From Leptotrichia sp. oral taxon 218 (GTDB taxonomy: Bacteria > Fusobacteriota > Fusobacteriia > Fusobacteriales > Leptotrichiaceae): 64,000 nucleotides of DNA. Every line of letters begins with the position of its first letter. The first letter of the stretch is position 1. The notes below the pieces were generated by a model that saw only the letters and a list, made by a program, of their open reading frames with translations, was not told the DNA's origin and searched no databases. The stretch lies in NCBI RefSeq assembly GCF_018128225.1, contig NZ_CP072377.1, positions 868,001 through 932,000 on the forward strand. The letters are read 5' to 3'. The translations under genes were made by a program, and so were the position numbers. Of this stretch, positions 8,385 to 17,182 are shown one piece after another.

Positions 8385-10577
8385 TTGAGTATTTTAGATA
8401 AATTAAATGAAGAACAGAGAAAAGCGGCAGAAAAAGTTGATGGGCCTGTGCTAATTTTAGCTGGAGCTGGAAGTGGGAAAACTAGAACAGTCACTTACAG
8501 AATGGCACACATGATAAAAGAAAGGGGAATTTCTCCGCTTAATATACTTGCTCTAACTTTTACAAACAAAGCTGCAAAAGAGATGAAAGAAAGAGCAGAA
8601 GAACTTATTGGAGCTGAGGCACAAAATTTAGTTGTTTCAACATTTCACGCTTTTTCTGTAAGACTTTTAAAAATGTATGCTGAAAGGGTTGGATACGACA
8701 GAAATTTTAATATTTATGATGTTGATGATCAAAAATCTATTATTACTAAAATAAAAAAAGAAATGAATTTAGGAGACAATGATAGTACAAAACCAGGAGC
8801 TTTGGCAAATAGAATTAGTAAATTAAAAGAGGAAGGAATTGGAGTCGAAGAACTTGATCAGTATTTTGACTTGAAAATTTCTGCGAATAGAATTTTTTCG
8901 CAAATTTATCAGAGCTATAACGAAACTTTGAAAAAAAATAATGCGATGGATTTTTCAGATTTGCTTGTGAATGCGAGAAAATTGCTGGATGACAGATATG
9001 TTCTTGAAAGGGTGCAGGAAAGATATAAATATATTATGGTTGATGAATATCAAGATACAAATAACCTTCAATATGAAATAATTAATTTGATTGCGGAAAA
9101 ATATAAAAATATTTGTGTTGTGGGAGATGAAGATCAAAGTATTTATGCATTTCGTGGAGCAAACATTAATAATATATTAAATTTTGAGAGAGATTATAAA
9201 AATGCGTTTACTGTAAAATTGGAGAGAAATTATCGGTCAACTAAAAAAATACTTGATACAGCAAATGAGCTTATTAAAAATAATAAAAGTTCGAAAGGAA
9301 AAAATCTTTGGACAGATTCTGGCGAAGGGGAAAAAATTAAAGTTTATAATGCTACGGATAATTTTGATGAAGCAAATCATATTGTAAGAGAAATTGTAAA
9401 AAAAGTCCAAGATGGAGCTTCTTATAAAGATATGACAATACTTTACCGTACAAATGCACAATCTCGAATATTAGAAGAAAAGTTGCTTAATGCAAATGTA
9501 CCATATAAAATTTATGGCGGAATGCAGTTTTTTCAAAGAAAAGAAATAAAAGATATTTTAGCATATTTAAGTTTGTTAAATAATAAAAATGATAATCATA
9601 ATTTTGCTAGAATTATTAATGTTCCAAAAAGAGCAATTGGAGAAAAGACAATTCAGAAAATTTCAGAGTTTGCAAGTAAAAATAATATATCAATGTTTGA
9701 TGCGCTTCAATATGTGGATAAAATTTCGCTTCGTTCAACTGTAAAACCAACTTTAGTAAGTTTTTATAAAATGATGAAAAATATTCATTCTAACCTTGAA
9801 AATTTATCAATAAAAGAAATATTTGATCAAATTTTGGCAAAAACGAGATATATAGATAGTCTTGAAGATAACAAAGAAGATAGAATAAAAAATATTGAAG
9901 AACTTTTGAACAGTATAATTGAAATTGAAAGACAAAATCCAGAGATTACATTGGAAGAATATCTTGATATGATTTCACTGACTTCATCATCGGACGGCAT
10001 TGAAGAAGATGAAAATTATGTAAAACTTATGACAATTCATAGCTCAAAAGGACTAGAATTTGATTATGTATTCTTAGTGGGAATGGAAGAAGGATTATTT
10101 CCTTCAATTTCATTTGATTCACCAGAAGACGAGATTGAAGAAGAGAGAAGACTTTGCTATGTGGCAATTACTCGTGCGAAAAAAGAATTGTTTATTTCAT
10201 ATGCTTCGACAAGAAAAATTTGGGGAAGAGATGATAATTTTAGAAAGCCATCAAGATTTTTGCATGAAATGAAGCAAGATAATTTGGAATATGTCGGTGG
10301 AAGATTTGGAACTTTGAAAAGATCTGCCGTAGCTAAAAGCATTCCAAAAGTTGAAAATTTTAATCCATTTTCAAAAGGCGGATTTGGAAGAAAAATTGAA
10401 CCAAGAAAAGTTGAAAAAACTGAAAATTCAAAATACAAAGCGGGACAAACTGTGACTCACAAAAAATTTGGTTTGGGAAAAATAAAAAAAGTTGACACAA
10501 AAAGTATGACTGTGGAATTTAAAGTTGGAGAGAAAAAAATTGCATTGATACTTGCTGATAAAATTTTAGAAAATTAA
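8385..10577 (+). CDS. pcrA: ATP-dependent DNA helicase PcrA/UvrD
   Basis: The 730-residue superfamily I 3'-5' helicase acts in repair and in removing replication and transcription obstacles. It starts at TTG 8385 after AAAGGAGAAG. Motifs in order: Q-motif LNEEQRKAAE, Walker A GAGSGKTRT (about residues 26-34), Ia ALTFTNKAAKEM, Walker B MVDEYQDTN, III GDEDQSIYAFRGA, IV NYRS, V LMTIHSSKGLEFDYVF, VI RRLCYVAITRAKKEL. The C-terminal 45 residues (AGQTVTHKKFGLGKI) are the PcrA RNA-polymerase-binding Tudor-like tail, which separates PcrA/UvrD from Rep. Confidence 0.95.
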   Translation: MSILDKLNEEQRKAAEKVDGPVLILAGAGSGKTRTVTYRMAHMIKERGISPLNILALTFTNKAAKEMKERAEELIGAEAQNLVVSTFHAFSVRLLKMYAERVGYDRNFNIYDVDDQKSIITKIKKEMNLGDNDSTKPGALANRISKLKEEGIGVEELDQYFDLKISANRIFSQIYQSYNETLKKNNAMDFSDLLVNARKLLDDRYVLERVQERYKYIMVDEYQDTNNLQYEIINLIAEKYKNICVVGDEDQSIYAFRGANINNILNFERDYKNAFTVKLERNYRSTKKILDTANELIKNNKSSKGKNLWTDSGEGEKIKVYNATDNFDEANHIVREIVKKVQDGASYKDMTILYRTNAQSRILEEKLLNANVPYKIYGGMQFFQRKEIKDILAYLSLLNNKNDNHNFARIINVPKRAIGEKTIQKISEFASKNNISMFDALQYVDKISLRSTVKPTLVSFYKMMKNIHSNLENLSIKEIFDQILAKTRYIDSLEDNKEDRIKNIEELLNSIIEIERQNPEITLEEYLDMISLTSSSDGIEEDENYVKLMTIHSSKGLEFDYVFLVGMEEGLFPSISFDSPEDEIEEERRLCYVAITRAKKELFISYASTRKIWGRDDNFRKPSRFLHEMKQDNLEYVGGRFGTLKRSAVAKSIPKVENFNPFSKGGFGRKIEPRKVEKTENSKYKAGQTVTHKKFGLGKIKKVDTKSMTVEFKVGEKKIALILADKILEN

Positions 10578-10652
10578 AAATTTAAAAAATTAAAATAATT
10601 TAATTAAAACTAAACTAAAATAAAAATTAAAACAAAAATAAAAATAAAAATT

Positions 10653-10684
10653 AAAGAGTAGAAAAAATTCTACTCTTTATTATT
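10653..10684 (+). terminator. Intrinsic terminator after pcrA
   Basis: An 11-base-pair perfect stem (10653-10663 with 10668-10678) around an AAAA loop, then a weak T-rich tail. It is nearly symmetric. Confidence 0.75.
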
Positions 10685-10784
10685 AAATAATCATTTTTTA
10701 TAATTTAAAAAGATAATTTTTGAAATAATGAAATTAAAATAAATTAATATTAAAATTTAAAAAGTAAGTAGATATAAGATAATG

Positions 10785-10898
10785 AAAAAAATCTAAATTT
10801 AATTTTAAAGTTCTCGATAAAAAACTGAATAAATATAAAGAAAAAAATTCTAGATTTTTTTTAGATTTATTGAATTACCAAAAAAAATATGTTATTAT
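10785..10898 (+). promoter_or_regulatory. pyrB upstream region: possible hairpin and promoter
   Basis: The best promoter is TTGAAT (10870-10875), 17 bases, TATTAT (10893-10898), about 48 bases before pyrB. Just upstream, arms 10785-10795 and 10851-10862 (AAAAAAATCTA with TAGATTTTTTT) could pair into a weak A/T hairpin. It lies before the promoter, so it is more likely a terminator than an attenuator. No PyrR-binding consensus was recognised. Confidence 0.45.
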
Positions 10899-10946
10899 TT
10901 AATTAAGAAAAATTTTTGGAATGAAAATAAAAAATAGGAGAAAAAG

Positions 10947-11873
10947 ATGAAAAAAGATATTATTTCAATGAATGATATGACAAAAGAAGAGATAATGGAA
11001 ATTTTAAAATTGGCAAAGAGAATTGAAAATACTTCAGAAGAAGAAAAATTAAAAATTTTAAGTGGCAAAATTGTTTCCACTCTTTTTTTTGAACCGAGCA
11101 CACGGACAAAGATGTCTTTTGAGTCGGCAGCTTATAGATTGGGAGCAAATGTTTTGCAGTTGCCACCAGCAGAATATTCTTCACTAAAAAAAGGAGAATC
11201 ATTTTCGGATACAATAAAAATGGTGGAAAGCTATTCCGATGTAATTGTTGTAAGACACCCATTTGACGGAGCGGCAAGACTTGCTTCAGTCACTTCAAAA
11301 AAACCTGTCATAAATGCAGGAGATGGATCAAACCAGCATCCAAGTCAAACTTTGCTAGATTTATACACAATTTTAGAAGAAAAAGGGACGCTTGAAAATT
11401 TGTCAATTGCGTTTGTTGGAGATTTAAAATATGGAAGAACAGTTCATTCGCTTATGAGAGCACTAACTCACTTTAATCCAACGGTTTATTTTGTGGCACC
11501 GCAGATTTTACAGATGCCAGATTATTTGCTGGAAGATTTGCGTAAAAATAACATAAAATATGAAATTTTATCTGATTTCAGAGATTGTCTTGATAAAATT
11601 GATGTCTTTTATATGACTCGAATTCAAAAAGAGAGATTTCTCGATGTTGATGAATATGAAAAATTAAAAGGAATTTACATAATAAACAAAAAAAATATTT
11701 TAGGAAAATGTAAAGATGACATGATTATTTTACATCCGCTTCCAAGAGTTGACGAAATTTCAATAGATTTAGATTCGACAAAACATGCACTATATTTTAA
11801 ACAGGCTAAAAATGGGATTCCTATTAGGCAAGCTATGATGTTAAAAGTTTTAGAAAAAGAAAAAATGGTATAA
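10947..11873 (+). CDS. pyrB: Aspartate carbamoyltransferase catalytic chain
   Basis: The 308-residue protein joins carbamoyl phosphate and aspartate in de novo pyrimidine synthesis. The carbamoyl-phosphate loop FFEPSTRTKMSFE is near residue 50, followed by NAGDGSNQHPSQTLLDL and the HPLPRVDEI aspartate loop near residue 267. The length matches the catalytic chain of the class with PyrI, which follows 83 bases downstream. SD AGGAGAAAAAG. It heads the pyr cluster and has its own predicted promoter. Confidence 0.96.
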   Translation: MKKDIISMNDMTKEEIMEILKLAKRIENTSEEEKLKILSGKIVSTLFFEPSTRTKMSFESAAYRLGANVLQLPPAEYSSLKKGESFSDTIKMVESYSDVIVVRHPFDGAARLASVTSKKPVINAGDGSNQHPSQTLLDLYTILEEKGTLENLSIAFVGDLKYGRTVHSLMRALTHFNPTVYFVAPQILQMPDYLLEDLRKNNIKYEILSDFRDCLDKIDVFYMTRIQKERFLDVDEYEKLKGIYIINKKNILGKCKDDMIILHPLPRVDEISIDLDSTKHALYFKQAKNGIPIRQAMMLKVLEKEKMV

Positions 11874-11956
11874 TAATTTATTTTATTTTTTTATAAATTT
11901 TAATTATAATAAAAATAATAATTTATTGTTTAATTTTTAAATGAAAGGTAAATAAA

Positions 11957-12418
11957 ATGAGTAAAGGAAAAGAATTATTAATTGGAGCTATAAAAAACGG
12001 AATTGTAATTGATCATATTCCGTCAAAAAAAGTTTTTTTAATTGTGGAAATTTTAAAGTTAAAAAATTATTCGCAAAGAATTACAGTTGCTACAAATATG
12101 CCAAGTAGTTCACTTGTGAAAAAAGGGATTATAAAAATTGAAGATAAAATTTTGCAGGAAAATGAGCTTAATAATATTTCACTTATTGCGCCAGATGCAA
12201 CGATAAATATTATTGAAGATTATGAAGTTGTAGAAAAAACAAAATTAGAAAGACTGGATGAAGTTGAAGAGCTTGTAAAATGTGACAATCCAAAATGTAT
12301 TTCAAATCATGAAAATATTAAGACAAAATTTGTGAGATTAAAAGAAGAAAATAAATATAAATGTTTTTATTGCGAAAAAATTATTTCAGAAGATGAAATT
12401 CATCTAAAAACTAAATAG
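11957..12418 (+). CDS. pyrI: Aspartate carbamoyltransferase regulatory chain
   Basis: The 153-residue regulatory subunit pairs with PyrB in the dodecamer and binds CTP/ATP for allosteric control. The N-terminal half has IKNGIVIDHIPSKK, the nucleotide-binding region. The C-terminal half has the zinc site with four cysteines (CDNPKC and CFYC), as in E. coli. A PyrI gene is common in archaea and gammaproteobacteria and is also found in some anaerobes. Confidence 0.95.
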   Translation: MSKGKELLIGAIKNGIVIDHIPSKKVFLIVEILKLKNYSQRITVATNMPSSSLVKKGIIKIEDKILQENELNNISLIAPDATINIIEDYEVVEKTKLERLDEVEELVKCDNPKCISNHENIKTKFVRLKEENKYKCFYCEKIISEDEIHLKTK

Positions 12419-12479
12419 ATTTCCTGAAAAAATAAAAAAATAAAAAAATAAAAATTTGAAATGGAGAGAAAAATTTAAA

Positions 12480-13361
12480 ATGCAAAATAATTGTGAGAAA
12501 AATAAAAAGACGGAATTTTTAGAAAATGTGGAAATTTTGGAAAATAAAGCTGTCGGCGGAGATAATTTTTTGATGAGAGTGAAATCTGAAAATGTCAAAA
12601 ATAAAAAAAATATTCCAGTTGCGGGACAGTTTTATATGTTAAAGTTAAAAAATGAAATCATGATTTTAAGACGACCAATAAGTTTGCACAGCGTAAATTC
12701 TCAAACTGGAGAAATAGAGTTTTTGTACAAAGTTTTGGGAAAGGGTACAAAAGAGTTGACAAGTTATGCAAAAGGAGATGTCATAAATATTCAAGGTCCG
12801 CTTGGAAATGGTTTTGAAATAATAGAAGAAACATCAAAAATAGTAATTGTTGGTGGAGGAATTGGACTTGCTCCGTTAAAACAGTTATTAAAAGAATTAT
12901 TGAAAAATAAAACTGAAAGTGATGAGAATAATAAAAAAATTGTTTTTATCGCTGGAGGTAGAGATAAAAAAACTTTAGAAATGCTTGAAAATTTTGATTT
13001 TTCAGATAAAAGAATTGAGCTTAAAATTTGTAGCGATGATGGAAGTCTAGGAGAAAAAACGAATGTTATTGAATTATTAAAAAAAGAAATTTTAATTGGC
13101 GAAAAAATTGATATAATTTATTCATGTGGACCAGAAAAAGTTTTGGACTTGATTAGTGAAATTTCAAATGAAAATAATATAGTTTCACAAGTTTCAATGG
13201 AAGAGAGAATGGCTTGTGGAGTCGGAGCTTGTGTGGGATGTTCTATTCCAAGCGAAGAAGGAATGAAAAAAGTTTGTAAAAATGGACCTGTTTTTTACAG
13301 CAAAATTTTTGATAAAAAATCTGGAAATGTAAAAAATGGAGGTGAATTAAATGGAAAATAA
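12480..13361 (+). CDS. pyrK: Dihydroorotate dehydrogenase electron-transfer subunit
   Basis: This FAD/[2Fe-2S] subunit passes electrons from PyrD to NAD. I chose ATG 12480 (293 residues) because GGAGA lies about 11 bases upstream; an in-frame TTG at 12456 would add eight residues but lacks an SD. The FAD motif RRPISLHS, the NAD-binding GGGIGLAPLKQL, and the C-terminal cluster ligands CGVGACVGC with a later Cys (KKVCKNGP) are all present. It overlaps pyrD by 11 bases, indicating translational coupling of the complex. Confidence 0.93.
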   Translation: MQNNCEKNKKTEFLENVEILENKAVGGDNFLMRVKSENVKNKKNIPVAGQFYMLKLKNEIMILRRPISLHSVNSQTGEIEFLYKVLGKGTKELTSYAKGDVINIQGPLGNGFEIIEETSKIVIVGGGIGLAPLKQLLKELLKNKTESDENNKKIVFIAGGRDKKTLEMLENFDFSDKRIELKICSDDGSLGEKTNVIELLKKEILIGEKIDIIYSCGPEKVLDLISEISNENNIVSQVSMEERMACGVGACVGCSIPSEEGMKKVCKNGPVFYSKIFDKKSGNVKNGGELNGK

Positions 13362-14316
13362 AACAAGTAAACTTTCAACAAATTTTTTGGGAGTAAAATT
13401 AAATAATCCAATTTTTACAGGAAGTGGATGCTTTGCTTTTGGAACAGAATATATGGATTATTTCGACCCAAATGAATTGGGAGCAGTTGTCATAAAAGGC
13501 TTGACTTTGGAAAAAAGAGATGGAAATTCAGGTTCAAGAATTGCAGAAACTCCAGCGGGAATGCTAAATAGCGTAGGTCTTGAAAATCCTGGAATTGACT
13601 ATTTTGAGAAAAATACGCTAAAAGAAATAAAAGAACATTTAAATGTGCCAATAGTTGCAAATATCAATGGAAGTACAGTTGAGCAATATGTGGAACTTAC
13701 AAAAAGACTTGATAAACTTGAAGAAATAAAAATTTTGGAATTGAATATTTCATGTCCAAATGTAAAAGACGGCGGAATGGCTTTTGGAGCAAATCCTGAG
13801 ATGGCAAGACTTGTTACAAGAGAAGTGAGAAAAGTTGCAAATAAGCCGTTAATGGTAAAATTGTCACCAAATGTGACAAATATTGTGGAAATTGCAAAAA
13901 TTGTAGAAAGTGAAGGAGCAGACGCAATTTCGATGATAAATACTTTGCTTGGAATGGCAATTGACACAAATACTGGAAAAGCAATTTTGGGAAACACTTA
14001 TGGCGGAATGTCGGGTCCTGCGGTTAAGCCAATTGCATTAAGAATGATACATCAAGTTTCACAAGCGGTGTCAATTCCAATTTTAGGAATGGGTGGAATA
14101 AGCTGTGCAAAAGATGCGATTGAGTTCTTTTTGGCGGGAGCATCGGCAGTTTCAATAGGAACGGCTTTTTTTGGAAATCCTTTAGTAGCTCTTGAAGTAA
14201 AAAAAGGACTTTTGGAATATTGTGAAAAGAAAAATTTATCGAATATTTCAGAAATTATTGGATTTTCTCATCCTGACGATGGAATTTCTTATAGAAAAAG
14301 ACTGGAAATTGAATAA
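13351..14316 (+). CDS. pyrD: Dihydroorotate dehydrogenase, type 1B catalytic subunit
   Basis: The 321-residue FMN barrel oxidises dihydroorotate to orotate. The catalytic Cys of class 1 lies in LNISCPNVK, and the FMN/phosphate motifs GMGGISCAKDAIEFFLAGA and SIGTAFF are near the C-terminus. Overlap with pyrK defines it as the NAD-linked 1B type, which fits an anaerobic life. The SD lies inside pyrK (GGAGGTG). Confidence 0.95.
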   Translation: MENKTSKLSTNFLGVKLNNPIFTGSGCFAFGTEYMDYFDPNELGAVVIKGLTLEKRDGNSGSRIAETPAGMLNSVGLENPGIDYFEKNTLKEIKEHLNVPIVANINGSTVEQYVELTKRLDKLEEIKILELNISCPNVKDGGMAFGANPEMARLVTREVRKVANKPLMVKLSPNVTNIVEIAKIVESEGADAISMINTLLGMAIDTNTGKAILGNTYGGMSGPAVKPIALRMIHQVSQAVSIPILGMGGISCAKDAIEFFLAGASAVSIGTAFFGNPLVALEVKKGLLEYCEKKNLSNISEIIGFSHPDDGISYRKRLEIE

Positions 14317-14398
14317 AATTAAAATTATTTTGATTAATATTATTTTGTGGTCTTTTAAAAATAATTAAATAAAATAAAATAAAAAAAGGAGAAAAATT

Positions 14399-15139
14399 TT
14401 GAATAAAATAAATGAAAAAGCTAAAGAAAAAATATTTGTAGCGTTGGATTTTGATAATTTAGAAGACGCAAAAAAATTGGTGGAACAACTTGGAGATAAT
14501 ATTTCAATGTACAAAGTTGGACTTGAGAGTTATTTGAGCACAGATGGGAAATTGGTTGATTATTTGCACGAAAAAGGGAAAAAAGTATTTTTAGATTTAA
14601 AATTTCACGACATTACAAATACAGTAAAAATGGCATGTAAAAATGCTATTCAAAAAAATGTTTTCATGTTTAACATTCATTGCTCAAATGGAAGAAAAAC
14701 TATGAGAGAAGTTTCAAATTTAGTAAAAGAAACTGGTTCAGAAAGTCTTTTAATCGGAGTTACAGTTTTGACAAATTTATCTGGCGACGACATTTTGGAA
14801 ATGTTCAAAAGTAGTTTAAATGTTGAAGAAATGGTTCTAAATTTGGCGACAATTGCCAAAAATAGCGGAATGCATGGAATTGTTTGCTCACCTTTGGAAT
14901 CAGCTAAAATTAAAGAAAAATTAGGTCAAGACTTTGTAACTGTTTGTCCTGGAGTAAGACCGGCGTTTACATTAAATGCACAAGGAAAAAGTGACGATGA
15001 TCAAAATAGAATAATGACTCCGTTTGATGCAATTAAAAATAATGTAGATTTTTTAGTTGTTGGAAGACCAATTACAAAAGCTAAAGATCCTGTGGAAAGC
15101 GCTAAATTGATTTTGGAAGAAATTTCTCAGGCTTTATAA
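14399..15139 (+). CDS. pyrF: Orotidine 5'-phosphate decarboxylase
   Basis: The 246-residue barrel converts OMP to UMP. It starts at TTG 14399 after AAAGGAG. The motif FLDLKFHDITNTV holds the catalytic Asp/Lys tetrad, and VCPGVRPAF and VVGRPITKAKDP bind phosphate. It closes the pyr cluster; carAB, pyrC and pyrE are not in the window. Confidence 0.95.
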   Translation: MNKINEKAKEKIFVALDFDNLEDAKKLVEQLGDNISMYKVGLESYLSTDGKLVDYLHEKGKKVFLDLKFHDITNTVKMACKNAIQKNVFMFNIHCSNGRKTMREVSNLVKETGSESLLIGVTVLTNLSGDDILEMFKSSLNVEEMVLNLATIAKNSGMHGIVCSPLESAKIKEKLGQDFVTVCPGVRPAFTLNAQGKSDDDQNRIMTPFDAIKNNVDFLVVGRPITKAKDPVESAKLILEEISQAL

Positions 15140-15245
15140 ATTTTTTGAAAAAAATTTTTTAAAAAAGGAATAAAAAAGTTTAAACAAATTAAATTCAAAT
15201 AAAGTTAGATTATAATAACTAAAATAAAAATTTAAGGAGAAAATT

Positions 15246-15692
15246 ATGAGAAAAAAAGCAATAATGACAGTAGCAGCACTTTTTTTGTGTCAATTGTCAT
15301 ATGCGGCAAGTAAAGTTGAAAATGTTAATCAATCAAATTTACCAAGAGATGTACTTTTACATGCATATCCAGATTTGACTGACGAAACTTCAAATACAGC
15401 TGCAACTTCAGAAGAAATTCAAAATACTGTAAATGATGGGTCAGATGAAGCTACAGTTTTGACTCCAACAGTAATTGGAGACGAAGAAGAAGATTTGGAA
15501 AATACGAATGCAAATACAAATAAAAATATTAAAAGAAAAGAAACTAAAACAAAAAGAACAAATAAAACTAAAAAATCTCAAACTAAAACAAAAGCAAGAA
15601 AAGAAAAAGCTAAAAAAATGACTTTAGATGAAAAATTAGATTCAGAATTGTCAAATCTTTCTCGTATGTTGGACAATTTAGAAGGAAAATAA
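15246..15692 (+). CDS. Small exported lysine-rich protein of unknown function
   Basis: The 148-residue protein starts with a clear signal peptide (MRKKAIMTVAALFLCQLSYAA; likely cleavage after YAA). The mature part is acidic and Thr/Asn-rich to about residue 95, then a basic run rich in Lys and Thr (about residues 97-125), ending in a short amphipathic helix (DSELSNLSRMLDNL). No domain was recognised. Strong SD AAGGAG. A terminator hairpin downstream has been split by an insertion element. Confidence 0.65.
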   Translation: MRKKAIMTVAALFLCQLSYAASKVENVNQSNLPRDVLLHAYPDLTDETSNTAATSEEIQNTVNDGSDEATVLTPTVIGDEEEDLENTNANTNKNIKRKETKTKRTNKTKKSQTKTKARKEKAKKMTLDEKLDSELSNLSRMLDNLEGK

Positions 15693-15731
15693 TAATAAAA
15701 TAAAACATAATAAAAAAAGAAATCTCTTGAA

Positions 15732-15845
15732 TAAGTGAACTACTCCCGCTTTTAGAAGCGGGAGCTTCTTGGGAAGTACCTGCTTTTGTTAGCCAAATAT
15801 ATTTACCAAGCTCTTCGGGTAGTTCCTACCCTGTCTTTTTATTTC
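15732..15845 (-). ncRNA. Candidate omega/reRNA of tnpB
   Basis: In this family the guide RNA is made from the 3' end of the tnpB transcript and the right end of the element. This segment follows tnpB on the minus strand, holds the strong 9-base-pair hairpin at 15743-15764 and ends at the element border, so its guide would start at 15731 reading leftwards. Position is by analogy; no conserved RNA model was applied. Confidence 0.5.
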
Positions 15846-16943
15846 CTAATATTCCAACATCAATTTCCCAATGTTTTTTATATTCAGTGCCGCATTATAA
15901 TCTCTATCAATTTCAATTCCACAGCACTCACATCTATAACTTCTTTCTGATAATTTCAGTTCCTCTTTAACATTTCCACATCCACTACAAGTTTTTGATG
16001 ACGGAAACCACTTATCTATCTTCAAAAATTGTTTCCCTAAAAACATCAGTTTATACTCAAGCATTCTCAAAAATATTCCCCACCCATTATCTCCTACACT
16101 TTTACCAAAATTTAATGCCTGGCTCATCCCTTTCATATTCAAATCCTCAACAACCACAGCATTATACTCTTTAGATAATTTTTTCGATAATTTATGCAAA
16201 AAATCTCTTCGGCAATTTTTAATATACTCATGTAATCTTGATATTTTCATTTTTTGTTTATACCAATTTTTAGAAAATTTCATTTTTCTTGACAATGACT
16301 TTTGTAATTCTTTCAATTTTTTCTCCAACATCCTAAAATATCTTGGATAATCAGCCCTTTGGTTTTCAGAACTGACAAATAATTCAGACATTGAAAAATC
16401 AAGTCCAATTACTTTATCATTACTTGGCACTTTTTGAATTTCTTTTTCAAATTCCGTCAAAACAGAAACATAGTAATTTCCATTACTGTTTGTCAATGTT
16501 ACCGACTTTATTCTATAATTCTTTGGTATTTCTCTATGATATTTCAATTTCATTTTTTTCAATTTTGGCAAAATCAAATATTTATTTTCTTCAATTCTTA
16601 TTGAATTATTCACGCAATTTGTCGTGTAACTTTTAACATTATTCTTTTTAGATTTAAACTTTGGAAACTTCGCTCTCTTTTGAAAAAAATTCGTAAATGA
16701 TCGTCTCACATTCAATTGAGCATTTGAAAGTGCAAGACTATCCACTTCTTTCAAAAATTGATTTTCACTTTTCAAACTGGCAGGTGTAATTATTTTATTT
16801 TTTCCAGTTTCTTCATAAATTTTATTAGCATTATACAAAATCGTATTGTAAACAAAACGAACGCATCCAAAAGTCTTATTTATCAACAATTCCTGCTCTT
16901 TATTTGGATAAATTCTGTATTTGAATGCCAAATTATATTTCAT
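15846..16943 (-). CDS. tnpB: RNA-guided endonuclease TnpB (IS605 family)
   Basis: The 365-residue protein has an N-terminal helix-turn-helix/WED region (FKYRIYPNKEQELLINKTFG) and a split RuvC nuclease: Asp in IGLDFSMSE, Glu in VVEDLNMKGM, Asp in EIDRDYNAALN. A zinc ribbon with CSGCG and CECCG lies between the last two. All catalytic residues are intact, so it may still cut DNA. SD AAGGAGG is ideal. There is no tnpA partner. Confidence 0.93.
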   Translation of the reverse strand: MKYNLAFKYRIYPNKEQELLINKTFGCVRFVYNTILYNANKIYEETGKNKIITPASLKSENQFLKEVDSLALSNAQLNVRRSFTNFFQKRAKFPKFKSKKNNVKSYTTNCVNNSIRIEENKYLILPKLKKMKLKYHREIPKNYRIKSVTLTNSNGNYYVSVLTEFEKEIQKVPSNDKVIGLDFSMSELFVSSENQRADYPRYFRMLEKKLKELQKSLSRKMKFSKNWYKQKMKISRLHEYIKNCRRDFLHKLSKKLSKEYNAVVVEDLNMKGMSQALNFGKSVGDNGWGIFLRMLEYKLMFLGKQFLKIDKWFPSSKTCSGCGNVKEELKLSERSYRCECCGIEIDRDYNAALNIKNIGKLMLEY

Positions 16944-17182
16944 AAAATTACACCTCCTTTTGATTTTGAATATTATTTTTAATGACTTCTCTTCAATATT
17001 TTATACAAAAATTGTATCATAGGTGTATCCTTTTTTCAACTTTAAAAAAAAAAAGCAATTCATCTCCCACTTATAGAAGTCGGAGACTTCTTGCTATCTT
17101 TTTGTTAAATATTTCAAGAGATTTTTTTATAAATTAAGAAAATTGTCAAATTACTTAATTTTGAAATAATTTTTTATTTTAA

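Larger units (their letters stand above)
15732..17112 (-). mobile_element. IS200/IS605-type tnpB-only insertion element
   Basis: It contains one gene, tnpB, and no room for tnpA (only about 170 bases upstream of tnpB). Both ends carry related subterminal hairpins in the same orientation: CTCCCGCTT-TTAG-AAGCGGGAG at 15743-15764 and a near copy CTCCCACTTATAGAAGTCGGAG at 17064-17085, each followed by (A)CTTCTTG. No target duplication is expected or seen. Borders are inferred from the split terminator and are good to a few bases. It probably depends on TnpA supplied in trans, or is stranded. Confidence 0.8.
15712..17128. terminator. Bidirectional terminator split by an insertion element
   Basis: The left arm AAATCTCTTGAA (15720-15731, preceded by A7) and right arm TTCAAGAGATTT (17113-17124, followed by TTTT) are perfect 12-base complements. 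The genes on either side converge here. Rejoined, they form an intrinsic terminator for both directions; the tnpB element lies in its loop. Confidence 0.7.

Noticed and set aside
10785-10862. PyrR-type attenuator before pyrB
   Set aside because: The A/T hairpin lies upstream of the best promoter and lacks a PyrR-binding loop.
12456-12479. Upstream TTG start of pyrK
   Set aside because: No SD precedes it, while the ATG at 12480 has one at good distance.
13599-13997. 132-codon minus-strand frame inside pyrD
   Set aside because: Shadow of pyrD codon bias; no SD and low-complexity Ser/Phe-rich product.
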